A DNA stretch of 7,724 bases from Deltaproteobacteria bacterium (lineage in GTDB: Bacteria > Myxococcota > B64-G9), in the NCBI GenBank assembly GCA_003647095.1, contig QMME01000181.1:1-7724 (forward strand), written 5' to 3'. Below are positions 1 to 6,690 of the stretch, piece by piece. The position numbers and the translations under genes are program-made. Under the pieces are notes generated by a model. It made no database searches and was not told the DNA's origin. It saw only the letters and a list, made by a program, of their open reading frames with translations. Every line of letters starts with the position of its first letter. Within the stretch, counting starts at the first letter, position 1.

Positions 1-123
1 CGGAAGCAGATGCCGCGCCGGCCGCGCAGGCGAAGCTGTCCGGAGCTGCGAGCTTGCCGAGCAGCGGAGGGCAGCGAGGCGTTAAGCAGGCCGGCGCCAC
101 GGAAGCAGATGCCGCGCCGGCCG
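1..123 (+). repeat. 24-bp direct repeat bounding an Ala-rich 33-codon unit inside selB
   Basis: Bases 1-24 and 100-123 are identical (both begin CGGAAGCAGATGCCGCGCC). The offset is 99 bp, exactly 33 codons, so both copies read EADAAPA in the selB frame. The segment between them encodes a Gly/Ala/Ser-rich stretch containing SLPSSGGQRG. Its DNA is rich in gagc/gcagc motifs, including a gctgc...gcagc inverted pair at 45-49 and 61-64 plus flanking bases. The first copy touches the window edge, so more units may lie upstream. This is either a tandem in-frame expansion or an inserted element tolerated in the linker between SelB domain III and the winged helices. Confidence 0.6.
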
Positions 124-767
124 GCCAGGTGGTCATCCTGGATGACGATTTCGGCCGGGTGCTGGCGGCCGAAGTGCTCACCTCTTTGCTGGAAAAGGCC
201 GAGCGGCTACTGGGCGAGTTCCATGCCGCCGAGCCCTTGCTACCGGGCATGCCGGCCGAGCAGCTGCGCAGTTCCCTGGGCCGGGACATCGATGCCAAGC
301 TGCTGCGGCGGCTGCTCGACCAGGGTCGCCAGACCGGTCGGCTGGAACAACAAGGGGAACTGGTGCACCTGGCCGGACACCGGGTGGAGCTCGATGGGAA
401 ACACGGCCGGCTGGTCGAGGACCTGTGGAAACGATACCAGCAGGCCGGCCTGCTGCCTCCCCGGCTCAAGGAAGTGGCGGAGACCCTTTCCCAACCACCA
501 GAACAGGTGGAGAAGCTGCTGCGCCACCTGGTTCGCAACGAGCGACTGGTGCACATCAGCGCCGACCTGTTCGTCTCTGCCCCCGCCCTGGACGAGCTGC
601 GGCAGCGGTTGACACGACACCTGCAGGAGCACGGTCAGATCACCACTCAGCAATTCAAGGGCATGGTCGGGGGTTCGCGCAAGCACGTGATACCACTGGC
701 CGAGTTCTTCGACAGGGAGAAACTCACCATTCGCAAGGGCGAGGTGCGTGTACTCAGGAGCAAGTAA
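1..767 (+). CDS. selB: Selenocysteine-specific translation elongation factor SelB, C-terminal part (5' partial)
   Basis: SelB is the EF-Tu-like GTPase that delivers selenocysteinyl-tRNA to UGA codons. Its C-terminal winged-helix repeats bind the SECIS hairpin of the mRNA. Only the last 254 residues are visible; the frame is open from base 3, and the GTPase domains lie upstream of the window. Visible residues 1-39 are an Ala/Gly-rich segment. From about residue 67 three winged-helix units follow: one around HAAEPLLPGM and LRSSL, a second around AGLLPP with VAETL, and a final one containing FKGMVGGSRK, IPLAEFFD and VRVL. The SRK...IPL-E-FD signature near the end is typical of the last SelB wing, and the end position fits the family. 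A TTG at 54 could be read as a start, but the open frame upstream and the family's usual length make an internal position far more likely. The low-complexity segment before the winged helices is unusual (see the repeat entry). Confidence 0.9.
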   Translation, partial: EADAAPAAQAKLSGAASLPSSGGQRGVKQAGATEADAAPAGQVVILDDDFGRVLAAEVLTSLLEKAERLLGEFHAAEPLLPGMPAEQLRSSLGRDIDAKLLRRLLDQGRQTGRLEQQGELVHLAGHRVELDGKHGRLVEDLWKRYQQAGLLPPRLKEVAETLSQPPEQVEKLLRHLVRNERLVHISADLFVSAPALDELRQRLTRHLQEHGQITTQQFKGMVGGSRKHVIPLAEFFDREKLTIRKGEVRVLRSK

Positions 768-791
768 TCACCAGGATCCAGGAGGCAAATG

Positions 792-1181
792 ATGCCGAAC
801 ATATACGAGAAACGGCGCACCAACAGGGTGCCCATCGCTTTCAAGGTGAAGGTGGAATCGTCCCGCGGCACCATGCACGGCCTGGGGCGAGATCTGTCGG
901 AGGGAGGAGTGGGTGTTCATCTGCAGAAGCTGCCCCCGGTGGGCAGCCCGGTGGAGCTGTCTTTCCGCCTGCCGGGCAGCAACCAGGACATCACCGTCAC
1001 CGGCGAGGTCATGTACCAGGAACGAGGCCAGCCCGGCACCGGTGATGACTGGGTGGGAGTACGCTTCCTGCGCATGGACGCTACCAGCCAGCAGTTGATC
1101 AGGAAATTCGTCAAGGCCCGCTTCGATCCCACCAATCCCGGTCTTGCCCAGCCACCGCCCTTGCCTCGCCGGGGCCGCTGA
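792..1181 (+). CDS. PilZ domain protein
   Basis: A small single-domain protein of 129 residues. PilZ domains bind cyclic di-GMP and pass the signal to a partner protein. Both halves of the binding motif are present: an RxxxR (RRTNR) within the first 12 residues and DxSxxG (DLSEGG) at about residues 34-39, followed by a beta-rich body ending near WVGVRFLRM. The C-terminal tail is short and Pro/Arg-rich. Two consecutive ATG codons occur at 789 and 792. The GGAGG at 781-785 is 3 nt from the first and 6 nt from the second, so 792 is preferred. The gene lies 24 bp after selB and is probably read from the same transcript. No effector domain is fused, so it would have to act on a separate partner. 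It converges with the nuo operon; that adjacency may be meaningful or accidental. Confidence 0.88.
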   Translation: MPNIYEKRRTNRVPIAFKVKVESSRGTMHGLGRDLSEGGVGVHLQKLPPVGSPVELSFRLPGSNQDITVTGEVMYQERGQPGTGDDWVGVRFLRMDATSQQLIRKFVKARFDPTNPGLAQPPPLPRRGR

Positions 1182-1198
1182 GGAGCTATCCTCCCAGC
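1177..1198. terminator. Possible bidirectional hairpin between convergent stop codons
   Basis: GAGGA (1180-1184) and TCCTC (1189-1193) form a 5-bp stem around the loop GCTA. GCT (1177-1179) and AGC (1196-1198) can extend it across a 2-nt bulge. The hairpin covers the stop codons of both the pilZ gene (1179-1181) and nuoN (1188-1186). No T-tract follows on either strand, so it is at best a weak terminator or mRNA end-stabilising structure. Confidence 0.3.
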
Positions 1199-2610
1199 AA
1201 TCCGGATACCGTGCCCAGGCACAGGTCCACCAGCCGGCCCGGCAGCAAGCCCACCAGGATCATGGCCAGGGAGACCGACCAGGCCACGACCAGCAAGCCG
1301 GCAGTGGCCGGTTTCCGGGGAAGCGCCGCACCGCCGGGCCGGAACATGGCCGTCACCAGCCCCAGGCTCATGACCAGCTGCAATCCCAGGCTCAGGGCCA
1401 CCACCACGGCGGTGGTGACCAGGTCCGCATCCACCAGGGCCTGCAGGAGCAGCCAGCGGGCCCAGAAACCCGCCGTCGGCGGCATGCCGGCAACGCACAC
1501 CAGGGCCAGGCCTACCACCAGGGCCAGCAACGGTCGCTGCCCGGCCAGCCCGTGCAGGTGGGAGATATCACAAACATCGGATCCGGATTCCACCAGTTGC
1601 AGTGCCAGAAACAGCCCCATCCAGGTAACCACGTGGATCACCAGGAAGAAGACCACCGCGCCGGTGGCCCTCTCCGCCAGCTGCGGTGCGCTGGCAACCA
1701 GGAAACCGGCAGCAGCCAGCACCACCATTACCAGTCCCACCTGGCCGGCGACCAGGTTGGCGAACATGCGCCTGAGCTTCTGCTGTCCCAGGGCTACCGC
1801 ACCGGCCAGCAGCAATCCCACCAGGCCGCCCACCTGCAGAACCTCTCCCCACCCCGGCGCTCCGCTCGCCGGGGTCGCCACGGTGCCGAACCCGACCAGC
1901 AACACCCGTGCCAACGCTCCCACCCCGGCGGGCATCACCCCGGCAATCAGGAAGATGGCGCCACCGCGAGGCAGCGCCTCGACGAAGTCCACGGCCCACA
2001 TGTGTACCGGAACCGCTGCCAGCAGCGTGGCCATGCCGCACAGCCACAGGGCCAGTCCGCTGGCTCCCAGGGGATCGTAGCCACCGGTCTGCAAGAAGGC
2101 CTGGAGATCAACCAGCCTGATGCTGCCGGCCTTGGCCAGCCAGATGGCGGCGCCGGCCCCGGCCAGGGCCAGGGCCACCATTCCCAGAACCAGTGCCTTC
2201 AAGGCCCCCTCGCGACCTCGCTCACCGGAAGCAGCAGCCATGGCCCACAACGGCAACTGGCAGGCGAACAGTGCCACCGCAACCGAGAGCAGGTCACCGG
2301 CCTGGGCGACCAGGCAGGCGCCGGCCACCGCCAGCAGCAACAGTCCCTCCCTCCCCGGTGCCACGGCATCGTCTTCACCCAACAGCAGCGACCCCAGTCC
2401 GCCCAGTACCACCAGCAACTGCAACAGGCGGCAAAAGCCGGCAGCCGGCAGCCCGGCCGTTCCTTCCAACCAACCGCTCACCAACCAGGCGGCCGTCAAC
2501 ACCATGATACCGGCGGCCAGGGGCCGACGCCAGCGTCGCCGGCCGGGAACCAGCACCAGCAGCATGCCCGCCAGCAACAGCGAGAACACGGGCACCAGGG
2601 TACAGGTCAT
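1186..2610 (-). CDS. nuoN: NADH-quinone oxidoreductase subunit N-like membrane protein (divergent)
   Basis: A 474-residue polytopic membrane protein of the NuoN / Mrp-antiporter family, close in length to E. coli NuoN (about 485). Family landmarks are LLAVAG...AGDLLSV (about 92-110), EGALKALVLG (134-143), AAVPVHMW (198-205) and AGMPPTAGF shortly before R385. In ordinary complex I this subunit forms one antiporter-like channel of the membrane arm. Here the channel residues appear replaced: F115 stands where E. coli Glu133 is expected, L196 for Lys217, M226 for Lys247 and R385 for Lys395. These matches were made by eye against remembered motifs. The ATG at 2610 overlaps the nuoM stop as ATGA, which sets the start; only a G-run precedes it as a ribosome site, so translation is probably coupled. 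It is the last gene of the operon. The fold assignment is firm; proton pumping is doubtful. Confidence 0.85.
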   Translation of the reverse strand: MTCTLVPVFSLLLAGMLLVLVPGRRRWRRPLAAGIMVLTAAWLVSGWLEGTAGLPAAGFCRLLQLLVVLGGLGSLLLGEDDAVAPGREGLLLLAVAGACLVAQAGDLLSVAVALFACQLPLWAMAAASGERGREGALKALVLGMVALALAGAGAAIWLAKAGSIRLVDLQAFLQTGGYDPLGASGLALWLCGMATLLAAVPVHMWAVDFVEALPRGGAIFLIAGVMPAGVGALARVLLVGFGTVATPASGAPGWGEVLQVGGLVGLLLAGAVALGQQKLRRMFANLVAGQVGLVMVVLAAAGFLVASAPQLAERATGAVVFFLVIHVVTWMGLFLALQLVESGSDVCDISHLHGLAGQRPLLALVVGLALVCVAGMPPTAGFWARWLLLQALVDADLVTTAVVVALSLGLQLVMSLGLVTAMFRPGGAALPRKPATAGLLVVAWSVSLAMILVGLLPGRLVDLCLGTVSGLLGG

Positions 2611-4079
2611 CGCGGTGCCCCCGCTTGACCTACCAGGGTTGCCACCCGGGCGGAAACAGCCGCCGGCGCCGCAGCCAGGCCGGGCATGACCCCGGAAGCC
2701 AGGAGCAACACCGCCAGGACAAACAGCACCACCACCTGGCGCCGCAGCGGCCAGCGCTGGTGGGACCATACCGCGGGGATGTGACTCCCTCCCAGTACGA
2801 AGCGATAGGCCCACAGAACCACCATGCCGGCCATCACCACCCCCGCCGCTGCCAGGCAGGCGGCCAGCAGCACCTTGCCTGACAGCTCCTGGAGTACACC
2901 CACGACGCCCACGAACCCCAGGGTCCCGGGTATTGCCGCTACCGAGGCCACGGCGGCAAAGGCCAGCCCGGAGAAGAACGGGTGCGAGCGCCACAGGCCA
3001 CCCATGTCCAGTATTCGCTGCGATCCCCGGGCGGCGCAGATCACCCCGGAGAAGAGAAACAAACCGCTCGCCGTCAGTCCCATCGAGAGCAGCAAGGGCC
3101 ACACCGCCGAGTGTGCCGTGGCCGTGGCCAGCCCGCACAAGATCAATCCCGACTGGCTGATGAAGGCATAGGCCAGCAGGCGCTTCAGGTCACGTTGCAC
3201 CAAGGCCGCCATTCCCCCGGCCAGGGCGGTTATCACTCCTAACCAGGTAAGCCAGGGGGCCAGCTCGAAATAGTGCATCGGAGACAGGCCGTGCAACACG
3301 TGCCACAGGCCGTAACCACCCAGGGGGACCACGGCCCCCACCAGCAACATGGCGGCCGAGGTGGGCACCCCGGCTACCGCGACGGGGAGCCAGGTATGCA
3401 GGGGGACCACCGCCAGGCGCATGAGAAAGGCCGGGACGAACAACCAGGCCCAACCGGCCAGGCCGGTACCGGCCAGGCGCTGGCCCAGGACCTGCAAGTC
3501 GAAGGTAAAGGGCCGGCCGGCCTGCACCACCACCACCATGATACCCACCCACAGCAACACGCTGCTGGACACCGAGGTCACCAGCAGGCGAGTGGCCGCG
3601 CTGACGTTGCGTCGCTCCGGGCCCGGGCCCATGAGGAAGAAGAAGGGAACCAGCGTCACTTCCCAGAAGATGACGAACAGCAACAGGTCCCAGGCCGTCA
3701 CCACGCCCAACATGCCCCCTTCGGCCAGCAACAACAGCAGCACCGAGCGACGCGCGTCCTCGTCCTGCCGGCGAGTGGCGGCCATGGCCGCCGTCACCAC
3801 CACCGCCACCAGGCCAGCCAGCAACAGGCCGGGAGCATCCAGGGCCAGGAAGCAAGAAACCCCCAGCGATTCCACCCAGGTGGCGTGTATCCCGATCAGC
3901 AAGCCCCGGGGAGGCAGCACCAACCGCAGGTAGACCCATATCCCCAGCGTGGTCAGGGAGCTGAGCAATCCTATCAGGCGAGCGGCCCGCCGGCTTTGCG
4001 CGGGGCACAGGGAGGTGAACAGGGCACCCAGAACCGGCACGGCCACCAGCATGATTACCGTCAAGTCGTGTTCCGCCAT
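2607..4079 (-). CDS. nuoM: NADH-quinone oxidoreductase subunit M-like membrane protein (divergent)
   Basis: A 490-residue polytopic protein (E. coli NuoM has about 509) with clear NuoM signatures: LLFVIFWEVTLVPFFFLMG (133-151), AVVPLHTWLP (223-232), QRDLKRLLAYAFISQSG (295-311) and IPGTLGFVG (383-391). E140 matches the conserved Glu144. The other channel residues are changed: R221 replaces Lys234, P252 replaces Lys265 (the 31-residue spacing is kept exactly), M333 occupies the His of the usual SHGL motif, and V392 replaces the Glu407 of GFxGE. The DAHxEAP sequence after HTWLP is replaced by VAVAGVP. The ATG at 4079 was chosen because it lies 4 bp after the nuoL stop and gives the normal N-terminus; the open frame further upstream is antisense-free read-through of the nuoL 3' end in another frame. 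The gene is translationally coupled to nuoN. Confidence 0.88.
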   Translation of the reverse strand: MAEHDLTVIMLVAVPVLGALFTSLCPAQSRRAARLIGLLSSLTTLGIWVYLRLVLPPRGLLIGIHATWVESLGVSCFLALDAPGLLLAGLVAVVVTAAMAATRRQDEDARRSVLLLLLAEGGMLGVVTAWDLLLFVIFWEVTLVPFFFLMGPGPERRNVSAATRLLVTSVSSSVLLWVGIMVVVVQAGRPFTFDLQVLGQRLAGTGLAGWAWLFVPAFLMRLAVVPLHTWLPVAVAGVPTSAAMLLVGAVVPLGGYGLWHVLHGLSPMHYFELAPWLTWLGVITALAGGMAALVQRDLKRLLAYAFISQSGLILCGLATATAHSAVWPLLLSMGLTASGLFLFSGVICAARGSQRILDMGGLWRSHPFFSGLAFAAVASVAAIPGTLGFVGVVGVLQELSGKVLLAACLAAAGVVMAGMVVLWAYRFVLGGSHIPAVWSHQRWPLRRQVVVLFVLAVLLLASGVMPGLAAAPAAVSARVATLVGQAGAPR

Positions 4080-4083
4080 GGAC

Positions 4084-5841
4084 CTAGCCCCGCAACACCA
4101 TGACCAGCACCAGCACCAGCACCAGCAGTACGAAGGCATATCGCTGGACCCGTCCGTTCTGTATCAACCTGGTCACCGCCCCCACACCCTCGATGGTTCC
4201 CACCGCCGTGCCCACCAATACCGTGTCCAGCAGGAAATCTCCCACCAGTCGCCATACCAGCACCCCCACCATTCTCAGCAAGACCACCGGCAGGCGCACT
4301 ACCAGTTCCCCCAGCACCAGGCCACTGCTGGCAGCCCGCCCCACCAGCCTTCCGGCCATCGCCGGCTTCCAGCTCGGACCACTGGAGAACCATCCGCTCA
4401 ACCAGCCCAGTACCAGGCCGGCGCCCAGCGCTACGCCCCAGGCCAATCCCTTGCCGCCACCAAAGATCTGGCCACTGAAAGAATGGCTGACCAGCAAGGC
4501 CAGGCCCAGCAGCGGCCCGGCCCCGGCCGCCAGCCAGCCGGCCCCCAGCAAGCCCCCGTGGCGGGCAGGCGCGCGATTCCTCTGGGCCAGGTCGGCAGCC
4601 AGGGTGCCGGCCAGGCCGGCCAGCACGCGCCCGGCGGCCACCAGAAACAACCCGGCCGCGGCCACACCCACCCAGGTCATGGTTCCGGCGGGAAATGCCA
4701 ACAGTGCTCGCCCCAGGGCCAGTGCAGAGATGGCTGGAAAGATCGCCAGGCTGCCAGCCAGTGCAGCCACCAGCCAGACCAGGGCACGGCCCGGCGGAGT
4801 TCCCCGGGGAACATCCCGGCTCTCCAGCCAGTCCACCACCCCTCCCAAACTCAGTACCGCGCCGGCCAGGGCCGGGGCCAGCCCCGTCAGCAACAGGCGT
4901 ACCGCTGCCGCGTCACCCGCCGCCTGCACCATGGTCAACAGGCCTCCGGCAGCCACGAACAACCAGGCCAGGGCCGTGGCCGGGCGGCCCGGCAACCAGG
5001 CGGCCAGCACTCCGGCCAGCACGGCCGCGCCACCCAGGGCATAGAGGAGGTGAACGATCCAGCTCACCGGCACCAGCAACGACCAGGATTTCTGCAGCAG
5101 GTAGATCCCAGCCAGCAAGGAGGCCACCGAGTGTACCAGTGCCAGGGCCGAACTGGGCGAACGGGAATGCTCGGGGACCCAGCCGTGAAAGGGTGGCAAC
5201 CCCAGCCTGATGGCACAGGCACACACCAGCAGGATGGCGGCCAGGAGGGGTGCGGCCTCGTGCACCAGCCACACCACTACCAGGCAAACCGTGCCGATGT
5301 GCTGGAACACCAGCCAGCGCAGACCGGTACGGGCCCGTCCCTCCTCCGGTTCCCAGAAGCCGGCCGCGAAGGTACCCGCCAGGGCCACCGCTTCCCAACC
5401 GAACAACACCGCCAACATGGAACGGGCGGTGAACAACAGGTTGGCCGAGGCTCCCACCAGCAGCACCAGGGCATAGTAACGATGCCGACCTATCCAGAAA
5501 CGGGTGATGTCCAGCGCCTGCACCAGGGCCAGCAGGGACAGGGCGCTGGCCAGGGCCACGGCCCAGTTGCTCATCCCGTCCAGGGCGAACACCAGGGCGA
5601 ACAAGCCCTGGCCCCCGGGGACGTCCAGGGTCAGCGGCGGCGTGGCCTGGCCGCCTCCCCAGAGAAACCACACGCCGGCCGACAGCGCCTGCAACAGCGG
5701 CCAGGACACGCCGCTCAAGCACAAGGCCAGTAACACCGGCCGGGACAGGTGCTTGCCGACCGCCGAGCACAGCACCGCCAGCAGAGCCGGCACCACCCAC
5801 ATCAGCAAGTGCCACTGAGCCATGTTTTGGGCAAATACCAT
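4084..5841 (-). CDS. nuoL: NADH-quinone oxidoreductase subunit L-like membrane protein (divergent)
   Basis: A 585-residue polytopic protein, slightly shorter than E. coli NuoL (about 613). Recognisable parts are LFGWEAVALAG (E150, matching Glu144), GLPPFHGWVPE (215-224), ALVHSVASLLAGIYLL (H237, matching His254), and a C-terminus ending in LIQNGRVQRYAFVLL and a final hydrophobic helix. That ending resembles the NuoL lateral (traverse) helix plus last membrane helix. R212 replaces Lys229 with the normal 25-residue spacing to the His. The THAFFKALLFL motif of the second half-channel is absent; the aligned stretch from T319 has no His or Lys. The SKDE motif is replaced by LGRA at 376-379. About 20 residues are missing between E150 and R212 compared with the usual spacing. 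The ATG at 5841 overlaps the nuoK stop as TGATG. A second ATG six codons in is possible. Confidence 0.87.
   Translation of the reverse strand: MVFAQNMAQWHLLMWVVPALLAVLCSAVGKHLSRPVLLALCLSGVSWPLLQALSAGVWFLWGGGQATPPLTLDVPGGQGLFALVFALDGMSNWAVALASALSLLALVQALDITRFWIGRHRYYALVLLVGASANLLFTARSMLAVLFGWEAVALAGTFAAGFWEPEEGRARTGLRWLVFQHIGTVCLVVVWLVHEAAPLLAAILLVCACAIRLGLPPFHGWVPEHSRSPSSALALVHSVASLLAGIYLLQKSWSLLVPVSWIVHLLYALGGAAVLAGVLAAWLPGRPATALAWLFVAAGGLLTMVQAAGDAAAVRLLLTGLAPALAGAVLSLGGVVDWLESRDVPRGTPPGRALVWLVAALAGSLAIFPAISALALGRALLAFPAGTMTWVGVAAAGLFLVAAGRVLAGLAGTLAADLAQRNRAPARHGGLLGAGWLAAGAGPLLGLALLVSHSFSGQIFGGGKGLAWGVALGAGLVLGWLSGWFSSGPSWKPAMAGRLVGRAASSGLVLGELVVRLPVVLLRMVGVLVWRLVGDFLLDTVLVGTAVGTIEGVGAVTRLIQNGRVQRYAFVLLVLVLVLVMVLRG
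4103..4126. repeat. Hexanucleotide microsatellite (ACCAGC)x4 at the nuoL 3' end
   Basis: Four perfect ACCAGC units on the + strand, read as GTGCTG (Val-Leu) on the coding strand, fall in the last transmembrane helix of NuoL. Slippage by one unit would add or remove one Val-Leu pair without a frameshift. Confidence 0.75.
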
Positions 5842-6140
5842 CAGTTACTCAACCTGTCGTGCTCATCCAGCACCACCGTCCGCCGGAAACGATGAAAGGA
5901 ATAGAGAACGGCGGCCCCCACCAGGGCCACGGCCACGATGACGGCCAGTACCACCACGCCTTCGGCCTGGGAGGTACTGCCGGTTCTGGCGATGCCGGCA
6001 CAGAACAGGAGCATCACCCCGTCGAGCATGACCAGACCAGAAGCCAGCACCACCAGGCCGGCGCGACGCAACACCAGTCCCAGCAGGCCGATGAGCAGCT
6101 GGGCCAGGCCCAGCAACAGCACATGGGAAGCGGGAATCAC
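5841..6140 (-). CDS. nuoK: NADH-quinone oxidoreductase subunit K-like protein lacking both conserved Glu
   Basis: 99 residues with three predicted membrane helices, the normal NuoK size. The N-terminus matches the family closely: MIP at 1-3, H6, G18, G21, RR at 25-26. In complex I, NuoK carries two buried glutamates (E. coli Glu36 and Glu72) that are central to coupling. Here the GLE motif reads GLV (V37), and the AAE motif in helix 3 reads VAV (V71). No Glu is present in any membrane helix; the only buried acid in this region is D40. The C-terminal tail is charged (FHRFRR, DEHDR). The start is GTG at 6140, overlapping the nuoJ stop as GTGA, with GAGGAGGG about 10 nt upstream. The stop shares one base with the nuoL ATG. 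Confidence 0.87.
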   Translation of the reverse strand: MIPASHVLLLGLAQLLIGLLGLVLRRAGLVVLASGLVMLDGVMLLFCAGIARTGSTSQAEGVVVLAVIVAVALVGAAVLYSFHRFRRTVVLDEHDRLSN

Positions 6141-6616
6141 GCCTGCTCGCCCTCCTCGCTGCTACGGGCCCGGCGCAATATCCACCAGGTAACCGGACCG
6201 GCGATCAGCAACAGCACCAGCGACAGCAATGCCCCGGTTACCATGGTGACATCCGACCCGGCCCGGGGCTGCGGCTCGGCAGCTTGCAGCACCACGTCGA
6301 CCAGTACCAGGCCCAACGCCAGCACCACGAAAAAAGACAACAACTTGGTGACATTGTAACGTCGGCGTCCGGGCACACCCAGGCGGGCACGGCGGCGGCG
6401 CACCAGCACGCTCCACACCAGCAATACCGCTCCGGAGGCCACCACGATGGTTTCCACCGCCAGCAACGGGGCCTGCAGCAGGAACAGTTCCACGGCGTCC
6501 AGGCCCATGAGTATCACCAGCGCCACCACGGCGTGCTGGGGGCGGGGCAGAGAAACCACCGCCAGGGCGGCCAGCAGCGATAACACGCCTATGGTCCAGA
6601 ACAGAATGGGTTGCAC
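6137..6616 (-). CDS. nuoJ: NADH-quinone oxidoreductase subunit J-like membrane protein
   Basis: 159 residues with five likely membrane helices (about 4-22, 29-49, 51-72, 88-107, 125-148), the topology and approximate size of NuoJ. The family's start-to-helix-3 layout is kept: RPQH near 25-28 corresponds to the usual NPVH, and LAVETIVVASGA (52-63) to the usual EIIVYAGA. E55 sits at the same position as E. coli Glu55, while Tyr59 is replaced by V59. Helix 2 contains additional acids D40 and E43. The start is taken as GTG at 6616 because GGGAGG lies at 6628-6623 with 6-nt spacing; the longer in-frame reading runs across the promoter region and the divergent gene and is not credible. This is the first gene of the operon, directly behind the divergent promoter region, so no nuoA-I precedes it on this transcript. 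Confidence 0.82.
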   Translation of the reverse strand: MQPILFWTIGVLSLLAALAVVSLPRPQHAVVALVILMGLDAVELFLLQAPLLAVETIVVASGAVLLVWSVLVRRRRARLGVPGRRRYNVTKLLSFFVVLALGLVLVDVVLQAAEPQPRAGSDVTMVTGALLSLVLLLIAGPVTWWILRRARSSEEGEQA

Positions 6617-6641
6617 CAGGCACCTCCCGAACAATGGGCGG

Positions 6642-6670
6642 ATCGTCGGTGTCCGGGCGGTAGTTGTCAA
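6642..6670 (-). promoter_or_regulatory. Candidate sigma70 promoter for the nuoJKLMN operon
   Basis: On the minus strand a perfect TTGACA (6670-6665) is followed after 17 bp by GACGAT (6647-6642), a weak -10. The predicted start near 6635 would leave a short leader containing the GGGAGG ribosome site of nuoJ. The -35 is strong and the -10 poor, which suggests low or activated expression. Confidence 0.4.
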
Positions 6671-6690
6671 GCAAAAGCCCAGCTTGACAA
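6664..6690. promoter_or_regulatory. Perfect 9-bp inverted repeat in the divergent intergenic region (candidate operator)
   Basis: TTGTCAAGC (6664-6672) and GCTTGACAA (6682-6690) are perfect inverted copies separated by 9 bp. Each arm contains the TTGACA box of the promoter pointing away from the centre. A third half-site, GCTTGAC, occurs at 6727-6733, downstream of the rightward promoter. A dimeric regulator bound here would cover both -35 boxes and could control both directions. The repeat could also simply reflect two consensus -35 elements back to back. Confidence 0.5.

Noticed and set aside
240..686. Minus-strand open frame inside selB
   Set aside because: Antisense shadow; the + frame has strong SelB motifs through to its stop.
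1144..2628. Long + strand open frame (494 codons) rich in Gln, His and Gly, antisense to nuoN
   Set aside because: It mirrors the Leu/Val/Ala-rich nuoN coding strand (CTG read as CAG). It has no ribosome site or family signature, while the minus frame has clear NuoN motifs.
2611..3138. Upstream extension of the nuoN frame to 650 codons
   Set aside because: It overlaps the well-supported nuoM in another frame. The ATG at 2610 in the ATGA overlap gives the normal NuoN N-terminus.
3273..4103. His/Gln-rich + strand open frame antisense to nuoM
   Set aside because: Shadow of nuoM, with no independent support.
3949..5733. Long + strand open frame (594 codons) rich in Gln, antisense to nuoL
   Set aside because: Same antisense artefact of a GC-rich, Leu-rich membrane protein gene; its composition is not protein-like.
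1186..6616. Possibility that the five genes are hydrogenase-4, formate hydrogenlyase or Mrp antiporter subunits
   Set aside because: The J-K-L-M-N order, the NuoK N-terminal signature and the NuoL C-terminal traverse region point to complex I. No hydrogenase or Mrp-specific subunits are present.
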